A DNA stretch of 64,000 nt from Haematococcus lacustris (Eukaryota > Chlorophyta > Chlorophyceae > Chlamydomonadales > Haematococcaceae). Positions 21,855 through 31,600 of this stretch are shown piece by piece (the stretch's first letter is position 1; the number at the start of each line of letters is the position of its first letter). Location: positions 2,457,031-2,521,030 of the forward strand of contig JASKMD010000009.1 in assembly GCA_030144725.1 (NCBI GenBank), in the 5' to 3' direction. The position numbers were made by a program, and so were the translations under genes. Below the pieces are notes generated by a model, which was not told where the DNA came from, searched no databases, and was given only the letters and a program-made list of their open reading frames with translations.

Positions 21855-24800
21855 GGTGTTGTCCAGCCAGCCAGCCAGGACTGTGCTGTGGATCAATCTG
21901 AACAACTGTTGCATGATGCTGCTGTTGTAGGAGCTGATGATGATGTGAGTGTGCCTAAGGCCGACTCAACAACAGCTTCTTTGCCTGCCTGCCCTGTAGA
22001 GCTCCTGCCTGCCCTGTCAGCAAGACTGTGTAGTCCTGCTTTGAATGATGTGCCATGTAAGACTGCTGCTCCCTCTGTGGCTCAGCCTCAACAGGCACAT
22101 GTGCAAGGCATGGTTGGACGTGATGGCAAGGTGAGGTTCAGATTTGCTGGCACCCTAGACCGTCAGCATGCATGTTTCTGCCTTGCTGATGGTGGCGCTG
22201 ATGATTCATTCATCAGTGATGCATTTGTGTCTACACACAAACTGAAACTGCATGATTACCCTGTGGCACTTCGATATGAGGTAGCTAACAATCAGTCAGT
22301 GTACTGTACACAATATGTGAAAGTGCACTTGTCAATTCAACAGTTTAGCTGCTTCTGCACCTTGACTGTGATGCCAGAGCTGGTGCATGAATATGACATC
22401 CTGCTTGGTGCTGATTGGCTGACTGTGCAGGGGGCTTTGCTTGACTATGTCGACAAGTCCCTCACCCTGCGTACCCCTAAGGGCAGGCCAACATTACTAC
22501 CTTCAGCGGTAAGCAAGAAGGGGTCAGTAAACTGTACAGTTGAGTCTCTACAAACTGTAAAACCTGTAAAAGAAGCCTTTGCTATCCCTTCTGGATTCCT
22601 AGTGCCTGGCACAGAGGTGGTATCTACCCCCCTGTCTGCCAAAAAGGCTGCTAAATGGCTCAAAGAGGGTGGCACAGGTGTGGTTGCACTGGTCTCTTAT
22701 GAGAACCTTCAGGACCCACCTGGTGTTCCCCCTGAGCAGGCTGCACAGTTAAAGAGCCTCCTTATGGAGTTCTCTGATGTGTTTGAGCCTATCACTGGGT
22801 TGCCTCCTACACGTGATGTAGGGCACTCTATACCCTTGCAGGATGGTGGTAAACCTCCTGCCAGGCCCAGTTATAGGATGAGTCAGCCAGAGCAGGAAGA
22901 AGTGAAGAAACAGGTTACTGACATGTTGTCCAAAGGGCTGATAGAGCCTAGCTCCTCCCCATTTGCGACACCAGTTCTTTTTGTAAAGAAGAAGTCAGGT
23001 GAGCTACGTATGTGCGTAGACTACCGCCAGCTAGATAAACTCACTATACGTGATCAATACCCTCTACCCAGTATTGATGATTTATTTGATAAACTGTCGG
23101 GTATGACTGTATTTTCCTCCCTGGATCTCCAGGCTGGCTATCATCAAATCAGAATACCTGATGAGGATATTCCTAAAACTGCGTTTAGGACACCCATGGG
23201 ACACTATCAGTATAAAGTGTTATGCTTTGGTTTAACCAATGCTCCCGCTACATTTCAACGGGCAATGAACCAGGCATTTGCCACGGTGATTGACCGGTGT
23301 GCTCTGGTATATCTTGATGACATTTTAATCATGTCCAAGTCTATCCAGGAGCACCTGTCACACCTTCGTGAAATATTCAGTTTGCTAAGACAACATAAAT
23401 ATTTTGCTAAATTATCCAAATGTGAATTTATGAAAGAGTCTCTACCTTTCCTGGGGCACATCATCTCTAAAGATGGTGTAGCTGTAGACCCCAGCAAGGT
23501 GGCTGCAATCAAAGACTGGCCTGTTCCTACGAACCTGACAGCTCTGCAGTCATTCCTTGGCATGGCTAATTATGTACGTAAATTTGTGCGTAATTTTAGT
23601 TCCATTGCTGTTCCACTTACTAATTTGACTGGCCCTGAAGGCAAAACATTCAACTGGGCACAATGGCCTAAACCCCAGCTGGATGCTTTCAATGCTCTCA
23701 AGCAGGCCATTATCAAGGTGCCTATGCTCCGCTTACCTGATATAACCAAGCCCTTTGAAGTCTACTGTGACGCCTCACTCCTAGGTGTTGGCGCAGTATT
23801 GACACAGGCTGGTTACCCCCAGGCATACTATTCACGTAAGCTGTCAAAAGCTGAAATGAATTATACCACTGGGGAACAGGAAACTTTGGCTATTATTGCT
23901 GCGTGTACACAGTGGCGGTGCTACCTTGAAGGTGTGCCATTTACCCTGTTTACTGATCACCGCCCTCTAGAGGCCCTACCTACGCAGTCTACACTGTCCC
24001 GTAGGCAGAGCCGCTGGTTGGAGTTCTTATCCCGATTTAATTACACCATTAAATACCTACCTGGCAACACTAATCCTGCCGATCCACTGTCACGTATTCC
24101 AGTAACTTCAGCGACGGCTAAGACTGATACTGACAAAATCCTGGTGACGACCAGGCAGCAGAAGCGGAGATTACAGGAGGGGGAGGACGTCGGTGCGGGT
24201 ACACCGTTGAGCAGCGGCAGCGGAGGCAGCGAACAGCAGCCTACCGTTGGATCAGACCCTGACCATGATGCTGACCCTGATGATGCTCTAAAGCCATCAG
24301 AGCCTAAGCGGTTAAGGTGGGCTGACCCGGTCTCTAATGACTGTGAGGCACATGTCCCTGAGTGTCCTGGCCACCCTTCTCAGGTCACAGATTGGCTAAT
24401 TAGTGCCTATAGCACTGATCCCGCCTTTGCTGAACCCAATGAGGAGTGGGAAATGACCCAGGAGGGACTGTGGCGACATCTTGATAAGGGTACTATTATA
24501 GTTCCTAATGATATCCAGCTACGAGAGCATATCCTGCACGAAATGCATGATGCTAAGTATGCTGGCCATGTGGGCATCACCAAAACCCTTGAACGTGTGC
24601 GTAGGGTGTTCTGGTGGAAAACCATGCGTGCTGACGTTAGACACTATGTGACTAACTGTGATGCATGCCAACGAAACAAAGCGTCACGCCAGGTACCTGG
24701 TGGGCTGCTAAATCCCTTGTCTATACCTGGGTACCGCTGGGAATCTGTCACCATGGATTTGGTGGTTAAGCTTCCAGTCGGTGTACATGGCTATGATTCT

Positions 24801-25802
24801 ATTTGTGTGGTCGTGGATCGTCTGTCAAAGATGGTTCACCTAATCCCATGCATTGAAGCCATGGATGCTAAAGAATTCGCTGAATTATATATTGACCATG
24901 TATTTAAATACCATGGCCTTTCTAAAGTGACCATCTCTGATCGTGGTGCGACCTTTAACAACCAGTTCTGGATTGAGGTCAGGAAGCTGATAGGCGTAGA
25001 CCCTGCTTTCAGCACAGCGTATCATCCTGAGTCAGATGGGCAAACTGAGCGTACAAACCAAATTGTGGAAGAAATGCTTAGACATTATATCCTACCTACT
25101 CAAGTAGACTGGCCTAGGCATTTAGCCTGTGCCGAGTTCGCTATTAATAATTCATGGCAAGAGTCCATTCAGTCCACGCCTTTCCTGGTGAATTATGGAC
25201 AGTCACCCATTACACCTGTGCTGCATAAGCTGCCCAGGCCGTGCCTATCTCCCTCCGCTGAGAGCTTCGCCAAGAAGTGGGAGCATGAGGTAAAACATGC
25301 TCAGGAGTGCATGAGGGTGGCTCAGGACCGCCAACAAAGGTATGCGAATAAGCGTAGGCGTGATGTCACGTTCAGCTTGGGTGACAGCGTCCTGCTGAGC
25401 ACCAAGAACCTGCGCAATGCACCTGGCAAAGCACGTAAGTTCTTGCCTAGGTATGTAGGGCCTTTCAAGGTCACAGGCAAGCTAGGTGAGGCTGCCTACC
25501 GATTGGAGTTACCTCCCACCATGAGCAGGTTACATCCTGTGTTCCATGTGTCCCTTCTTAAGAAGTACACTGGCAGCCAGGGGTTTCACCCCCCTCCTGT
25601 AATGGAGTGGCTGGAAGATGCACCTCACTATGAAGTGCATAGCCTGCTGAACCACAGGCAGGTACGTTTCAAGAAGCGTATGGAGTACCTGGTTAAGTGG
25701 ACAGGCTACGATGATACCTACAACACCTGGGAGCCAGAGGCTATGCTGGCTGGTGCTCCCCAGATCTTGTCTAGGTACAAGGCTGTGCATAACCTGCCTT
25801 GA
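21855..25802 (+). CDS. pol: Gypsy A pol: protease, RT, RNase H, integrase, chromodomain
   Basis: Open in the gag frame directly after the UAG, to TGA 25800-25802. Protease active site ADGGADDSFI near 22190; RT with LDLQAGYHQI and catalytic YLDD at 23309-23320; RNase H with YCDASL...TDHRPL; integrase with an HHCC zinc finger (HEMHDAKYAGHVGI...CDACQ) and a D-D-E core (MDLVVKL, SDRGATF, GQTERT); and a C-terminal chromodomain (YLVKWTGYDDTYNTWEP). The protease uses DGGA where B and C have DTGA. No frameshift or internal stop is present, so it may be functional. Expression probably needs readthrough of the gag UAG; separate initiation at a downstream codon is the alternative. Confidence 0.93.
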   Translation, partial: GVVQPASQDCAVDQSEQLLHDAAVVGADDDVSVPKADSTTASLPACPVELLPALSARLCSPALNDVPCKTAAPSVAQPQQAHVQGMVGRDGKVRFRFAGTLDRQHACFCLADGGADDSFISDAFVSTHKLKLHDYPVALRYEVANNQSVYCTQYVKVHLSIQQFSCFCTLTVMPELVHEYDILLGADWLTVQGALLDYVDKSLTLRTPKGRPTLLPSAVSKKGSVNCTVESLQTVKPVKEAFAIPSGFLVPGTEVVSTPLSAKKAAKWLKEGGTGVVALVSYENLQDPPGVPPEQAAQLKSLLMEFSDVFEPITGLPPTRDVGHSIPLQDGGKPPARPSYRMSQPEQEEVKKQVTDMLSKGLIEPSSSPFATPVLFVKKKSGELRMCVDYRQLDKLTIRDQYPLPSIDDLFDKLSGMTVFSSLDLQAGYHQIRIPDEDIPKTAFRTPMGHYQYKVLCFGLTNAPATFQRAMNQAFATVIDRCALVYLDDILIMSKSIQEHLSHLREIFSLLRQHKYFAKLSKCEFMKESLPFLGHIISKDGVAVDPSKVAAIKDWPVPTNLTALQSFLGMANYVRKFVRNFSSIAVPLTNLTGPEGKTFNWAQWPKPQLDAFNALKQAIIKVPMLRLPDITKPFEVYCDASLLGVGAVLTQAGYPQAYYSRKLSKAEMNYTTGEQETLAIIAACTQWRCYLEGVPFTLFTDHRPLEALPTQSTLSRRQSRWLEFLSRFNYTIKYLPGNTNPADPLSRIPVTSATAKTDTDKILVTTRQQKRRLQEGEDVGAGTPLSSGSGGSEQQPTVGSDPDHDADPDDALKPSEPKRLRWADPVSNDCEAHVPECPGHPSQVTDWLISAYSTDPAFAEPNEEWEMTQEGLWRHLDKGTIIVPNDIQLREHILHEMHDAKYAGHVGITKTLERVRRVFWWKTMRADVRHYVTNCDACQRNKASRQVPGGLLNPLSIPGYRWESVTMDLVVKLPVGVHGYDSICVVVDRLSKMVHLIPCIEAMDAKEFAELYIDHVFKYHGLSKVTISDRGATFNNQFWIEVRKLIGVDPAFSTAYHPESDGQTERTNQIVEEMLRHYILPTQVDWPRHLACAEFAINNSWQESIQSTPFLVNYGQSPITPVLHKLPRPCLSPSAESFAKKWEHEVKHAQECMRVAQDRQQRYANKRRRDVTFSLGDSVLLSTKNLRNAPGKARKFLPRYVGPFKVTGKLGEAAYRLELPPTMSRLHPVFHVSLLKKYTGSQGFHPPPVMEWLEDAPHYEVHSLLNHRQVRFKKRMEYLVKWTGYDDTYNTWEPEAMLAGAPQILSRYKAVHNLP

Positions 25803-26000
25803 TGTTAGAATGTCTCAGTGACCTATGTCACTTTGCCTGGTCCTATGACCATGGCCCCCATGCGGCACCTTATGGTGATGCATGTGTTTTTGTGGGTGGC
25901 TGGTACCCTTATGGGTCAGCCTGATTGTTAGTGGTCTCTATAGACTGCGAGTCTCGGTGCTCTGGGCTATCCCAGGTACCTTGGCGGAACGGATCTCTTA

Positions 26001-26013
26001 AGAGGGGGAGGAA
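26001..26013 (+). other. Gypsy A polypurine tract
   Basis: AAGAGGGGGAGGAA-type purine run immediately before the 3' LTR. Gypsy B has GGAGGGGGAGGAA at the same place (57373-57385). Confidence 0.85.
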
Positions 26014-26243
26014 TGTGACGGTGCGCTTATGCGTATCCGTAAACCACACTTTAGCAGAGTGACTGAGGAGGTCAATGGTGGGCTGCTACCAGCTCGCCAT
26101 TCGGGTTCGACTCCCGAGGGTCCCGTTCTAAACATGGGCTCAGTTGCTGTGCGAGAGTGTGGATAGTAGAGACTGCGTTGGACATTTCTAAGTGGACATG
26201 CCGCTCACACTGTAAGATTAAAGGCAGCGGCTACGCCGTTACA
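26014..26243 (+). repeat. Gypsy A 3' LTR
   Basis: 230 bp, one visible difference from the 5' LTR. It is followed by the CTCCC target duplication. Confidence 0.95.
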
Positions 26244-26296
26244 CTCCCGGGAAGAAATGACGTAGGCGACTTCCGGCCTTAATCGGCGCGAGTGGC

Positions 26297-26531
26297 GTGC
26301 AGCAGGTGGCAGGCCAGGGGGCAGCGGGGGAGCGGGAGCAGCAGGGCAGGGATGTGGAGGAGCGGCTCCCCGAGGAGGTGCAGGGCAGCCAACCGCCTCG
26401 CTGGCTTGACACCTCCGCCAGGGCGCACCAGCGACCCTCGCCGCAGATGAGGGCGGCCCAGCAGGCTGAGCGGCAGCTGGAGGCCCAGCAGCGGCGTGGG
26501 GGCAGGCAGCCAGTTGCTCAGCCCGCCCCCC
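26297..26531 (+). pseudogene. LINE ORF2 middle fragment between T1 and E3
   Basis: It reads VQQVAGQGAAGE... then VQGSQPPRWLDTSARAHQRP, Gln/Arg-rich. The LQGSQPPRWLDTAARAPPRP stretch of ORF1 (about 6110-6165) is closely similar, so the two LINE ORFs share a module. Its frame runs straight into the ORF2 C-terminus at 49406 when the E3 insertion is skipped. Joining it to the upstream ORF2 across T1 is one base out of frame, so either that junction or the short Gln-rich stretch has an indel. Confidence 0.65.
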
Positions 26532-27434
26532 GGTCAGCTGTGACACCCGTGAGAAAATGTTCGAATGGGCCAGCATGGGCCAACCAGGCCACCTCGTGCC
26601 GCGATTTTTGCACCCGCTTGCTGCATAGGTCTAGTCAGGGCTGTCCCTTGATTATTCCTTGCGCCCGCCAAAGTGGACCCCTCGAAGCAAAGCTTGTTTG
26701 GGTCATAGCTGGAAGTTTAGAGGTGCTGTGGTGAGCCCCACGTAGCCCCGTGCTCGAGTTGTGATCTTTTGCCGAACACATGTCGTCGGCCGTCTTGCTG
26801 GGTTAGCTGTCAGTAAGAACATTCCGCTTTTGTTACGATGCGTAGCTGCAGAAATGAGCGCGTGAGCTTAACTAACCGTGGCCCCGACCGCGACCATGCA
26901 GGGCTGCTGCAAACCCGGCCCCCGGTCCAGCTTGGGCGAGTTCTGAATTGAAACTACACTGTTAGCTCCACTTTAGCATAAGGTACGCGATGGGTTAGGC
27001 TGCACCACAATGCTTTTAGTGAGTGCACAATGGCAGGGATGCATATCACTACGAGGTGTCACATGGCACATGTGTAACCTTTAGGCATCACTCCGGCAAA
27101 TTAAGGCCTGGCTGGCTTGGAAAACTTGAGAGTTCAGCTCTGAAACTTGGTATGTAGGCTGCTGTGACCTAGGGGAGTACAAGACTCTCTCGGGCCAAAG
27201 TGTAATTCTCAGTCCTTGGGGAGTTGCTGGACCAGGTGTGGGGTTGTGACCCTGATTTTGGCTAAGGGAGTTGGCACCGAGTGACCAAAGTCACTTTTCA
27301 TGAAATGTGAGTATGAGCGATTGTAGAGGATAGGTACAGCTGCCCAACCCAGTAGGTGGCATGCCAAAAGTCCCAGCCAGTGATGAGCTATGGCCCCTTG
27401 TAGGTGACCCTGCGGAGGGTCAAGTACCCCTCTT

Positions 27435-27780
27435 CACTCCTACAAATTAATCCCTGCGTCCGTCCCTGCGTGTTGACCGACCTTGTCCGATCGGGCTGAA
27501 AATTTGATAGATGGTAGTTTGCAGAATATAAAACACATTTGTCAGTAAAAAGTTTTGAAAAAAATTAAAGGCGGCTGCGCTGTGGCCCTGTGACTAGAGT
27601 GCAGGGATGAGTGCAGGGATAGGTTGCGGGCCACAGCGCAACAGCTGTTAATTTTTTCAAAACATTTTTCTTGCAAAATATGTTTTATTTTCTGCAAACT
27701 ACCCTCTATTAAAATTTTAGCCCGATCGGACAAGGTTGGAAACACGCAGGGACGGACGCAGGGATTAATTTGTAGGAGTG
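27435..27780. mobile_element. MITE with CACTC ends, inserted in T2
   Basis: 346 bp, almost one long hairpin. Both ends are CACTCCTACAAATTAATC in inverted orientation, with TT on both sides as a 2-bp duplication. Its termini match the CACTC...AATTAA pattern of T1-T4, so it was probably mobilised by the same kind of transposase. Confidence 0.85.
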
Positions 27781-27794
27781 TTGGCCGAAGTTGA

Positions 27795-28510
27795 GGTGAC
27801 TTGACCCTCCGCAGGGTCAGGCGTGACCCTCCGGAGGGTTTTGTGGCCCTCCGCAGGGTCAGACGTGACCCTCCGCAGGGTCACGTACTCCTCTTGCCCC
27901 AAGGGCGGGTGACTTGACCCTGCGGAGGGTCAGACGTGACCCTCCGCTCGTTTTTGTGACCCTCCGCAGGGTCACTGGCGGCTCATTTCTCTAGGCATTC
28001 CTGACCCTCCGCAGGGTCACAACCGGCCCCCTTTCCTAGGCATTCCTGACCCTGCGGAGGGTCTCAACCGGTTCACTTTCCTAGGCATTCCTGACCCTGC
28101 GGAGGGTCACAACTGGCTCACTGTCCTAGGCATTCCTGACCCTCCGCAGGGCCACAAATGGGCCCCTTTTCTAGGCATTCCTGACCCTCCGCAGGGTCAC
28201 AACCGGCCCCCTTTCCTAGGCATGCCTGACCCTGCGGAGGGTCTCAACCGGTTCACTTTCCCAGGCATTTCTGACCCTGCGGAGGGTCACAATTGGCTCA
28301 CTGTCCTAGGCATTTCTGACCCTGCGGAGGGTCACAACCGGTTCACTTTCCTAGGCAGTCCTGACCCTGCGGAGGGTCACAACTGGCTCACTGTCCTAGG
28401 CATTCCTGACCCTGCGGAGGGTCACAACCGGTTCACTTTCCTAGGCATTCCTGACCCTGCGGAGGGTCACAACCGGCTCACTGTCCTAGGCATTCCTGAC
28501 CAGGCTAACA
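27795..28510. repeat. T2 left subterminal repeat array
   Basis: About 16 units of about 45 bp with the palindrome GACCCTGCGGAGGGTC (or CCGC core) and the spacer CACTGTCCTAGGCATTCCT. It is inverted relative to the right array at 46556-47335. An open frame at 28222-28593 is a repeat artefact. Confidence 0.9.
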
Positions 28511-28627
28511 CACCAGGCAATCCCCTGCACACAATGTCACTGAGATTCACAACCAAGGCAGTCCTGAGGTACATCATGGCCCGTCAGTCATGAGATGGAT
28601 TGCATGCGTCCATGGCTGGGGTTAACA

Positions 28628-31600
28628 TTATATGCGCTCACATGGCTGATACTGCTGCGTGACATAAACATACTTGCCCGCCTTTCCTCGCCTGTTCCAC
28701 TCCCCCATGTTTTGGTCATCTAGCTCTTCCTGTGTAGGCTGGTACAGGCCGTGCATGACTGGACCCATCATGGACGTGTTGACGGTAGTGTTGTCAGCCA
28801 CTGTGTTAGGCCTGCCAAACCCATATAGCCGTGCGCTGCACGAGTCAGGCCTGCCCAAATACCCTGCATGCACCGTGTTGCCACGGAACAGCACCAGCTC
28901 GCCTGCTTTGACATGCACCAAAGTGCCCTCTTGCAGTACGGCGTGTTTGGCAATATGAGCCAGGCGTGGCAGGTCCTTGTTGACTCTCCCTCTGGGTGCC
29001 GGCAGGTAGAAGGGTGCTGCCTCCTCTGACAGGGTGTGGCTGCCCATGTAGGCAACCAAGTCGAAGTCCTGCCACGCAAGTAGGAAGATCAAGCCATCGT
29101 CATCGCCGGGACCCACAGGATAGAAGTCCGTGTGAGGGGCCTGGGCTGGGCACCGCTGCTGGGCTGGTTCCTCCATCATGGTTTTACCAACCATGCGCCG
29201 CTGGGTGGTTGGGTCGGTGATGATGATGGCCAGCAAGTTCACAGGACGCCCAAGGAGCTGCTTCAGGAACGGCTGTAAGTCGGTCAGGTATTTCTTCACG
29301 ACTTTGAGAGCATCCTCGACCTGTAAGCAACATGCGCATAGAAATAGATAATATCCCTATTGTAGGAGTGTAGGGTTATGGGGTGATGTGTAACAAGTAG
29401 CAGATGTTTGACCTTGTATGTGGCAAGATTCATGTATCATGTGCTTTGTGTCTCACCTCTTTCCTCTGTGGAGCCTTCAGGTGCTTGGTTGCCTTCTTGT
29501 TCTTGTCCAGTGCCAGGTGCGCCAGGCTTGTATCTAGGTCTCCAGTCTCCGTATCAGGGTCTTTCGCTACCACCACCTGCACTCTCTGTCCAGTGCCAAA
29601 GTCTGACACGCCCTCCATGTCCGTCTTGTTGAACAAAACCCAGGCGTAGGTCCTGCCCAGGGTGATGCCTGCTTTCTTCACCCCAACTGTGGGCTTATTC
29701 TCATCAGGCAGCTCGCATTTTGTGAGCCCTGAAACCAGAGCTGCCTCCCTGCATTGCTGGAGCTGGTCGGGCCGGAAGAGCTCGCCCTTATATGACTGCC
29801 ATGGTCCTGGCTGATACCTCATACCCTGCATGTAAATCAGTTCAATATGTTTAGACATGCAGGTGGCAACTATAATTGTGTGTGTGCCAGCGACAACATG
29901 TTGTTAACCCACCTTTTTATCAAACGGAAAGTTCTCTCTGGTAGGCATCGGCGGGCGTGGGACAGCTTGCCCCTGCAATCCAACATTTGCACACGTCAAT
30001 CACCTACTGGATGGATTGTTGTTAGTGGCATGGATATGTGAGGGGCGGGATATCCACCTAGCTGTCTAAGCTTGTCTAACATTGCTCACATGCGAACCTG
30101 ACGGGCCGGCTTCATCCCTGGCCACGTGAGCCAAGATGTCCAGTCTCTGGCCAGCAAAGAAGGCATCCTGCAATGCATGCTAGTGTGATCCATGTCTTGT
30201 AACCCTTCACTCACGATAAATAAGGCCGACGCGAGGGTCTTTTTTGCATCGGAAGGACATTCTGCTCCGATAGAACGATAGAGCGTTGAGTTTAAGGGGG
30301 ACCTCGCTCTTGAATGAAGTCCTAACTCGCAGCGGTTGCGAAGATACATCGATCCGCGCGCGAGGTACCCCCCCCTTTTTGGGAATCTGTACAGATGCCT
30401 GTCTAATGGGCCCGCCATCTGTACAGATGCATGTCGATGGCCCCAAGGATATGTGGCATCTGTACAGATTCCTTCCTTGCATCTGTACAGATGCTTGCCT
30501 TTAGTCATTTGTACAGATAGCAAACCCACCATCTGTACAGATACACTTATCTGTACAGACGCACCTTAATATATCTGTACAGATGCCCAAACCCACCATC
30601 TGTACAGATAGCAAGCCGCTATCTGTACAGATGGCCTGCTAGCATCCGTACAGATGCCCAAACCCACCATCTGTACAGATAGCAAGCCGCTATCTGTACA
30701 GATAGCTAGACACATCTGTACAGATGCCCAAACCCACCATTTGTACAGATAGCAAGCCGCTATCTGTACAGACAGCTAGATACATCTGTACAGATGCCCA
30801 AACCCACCGTCTGTACAGATCGCAAGCCGCTATCTGTACAGATGGTCTGCTAACATCTGTACAGATGCCCAAACCCACCATCTGTACAGATAGCAAGCCG
30901 CTATCTGTACAGACAGCTAGATACATCTGTACAGATGCCCAAACCCACCGTCTGTACAGATCGCAAGCCGCTATCTGTACAGATGGTCTGCTAACATCTG
31001 TACAGATGCCCAAACCCACCATCTGTACAGATAGCAAGCCGCTATCTGTACAGATAGCTAGATACATCTGTACAGATGCCCAAACCCACCATTTGTACAG
31101 ATAGCAAGCCGCTATCTGTACAGACAGCTAGATACATCTGTACAGATGCCCAAACCCACCGTCTGTACAGATCGCAAGCCGCTATCTGTACAGATGGTCT
31201 GCTAACATCTGTACAGATGCCCAAACCCACCATCTGTACAGATAGCAAGCCGCTATCTGTACAGACAGCTAGATACATCTGTACAGATGCCCAAACCCAC
31301 CATCTGTACATATCGCAAGCCGCTATCTGTACAGATGGTCTGCTAGCATCTGTACAAATGCCCAAACCCACCATCTGTACAGATAGCAAGCCGCTATCTG
31401 TACAGACAGCTAGATACATCTGTACAGATGCCCAAACCCACCATCTGTACAGATAGCTAGCCGCTATCTGTACAGATAGCTAGATACATCTGTACAGATG
31501 CCCAAACCCACCATCTGTACAGATAGCAAGCCGCTATCTATACAGACAGCTAGATACATCTGTACAGATGCCCAAACCCACCATCTGTACAGATAGCAAG

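Larger units (their letters stand above)
12726..26243 (+). mobile_element. Gypsy A: Ty3/gypsy chromovirus, near-intact LTRs
   Basis: Two 230-bp LTRs (12726-12955, 26014-26243) begin TGTGACGG and end GTTACA, with one visible mismatch (C at 12846, A at 26134). A 5-bp target duplication CTCCC lies at 12721-12725 and 26244-26248. Between them are a primer-binding site, gag, pol and a polypurine tract. Leaving out the T4 insertion in its leader the element is about 5.4 kb, normal for the family. It sits within the right terminus of T1. The near-identical LTRs mean a recent insertion. Confidence 0.95.
11028..26294 (+). mobile_element. T1: 5'-truncated CACTA-like DNA transposon (3' end only)
   Basis: From 11028 the sequence matches the 3' end of T2 (from about 45860): last transposase exon, then subterminal repeats, then a terminal segment. 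The terminus is interrupted by gypsy A at 12726 and resumes after 26243, ending at 26294 in ...CGCGAGTG (reverse complement CACTCGCGCCGATTAAGG, close to the T2 end). The left side begins at CACCCCTC inside what in T2 is transposase-gene sequence, not at a true terminus. GC flanks both edges (11026-11027 and 26295-26296), as a 2-bp target duplication would. Excluding gypsy A, T1 is only about 1.7 kb. Confidence 0.7.
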
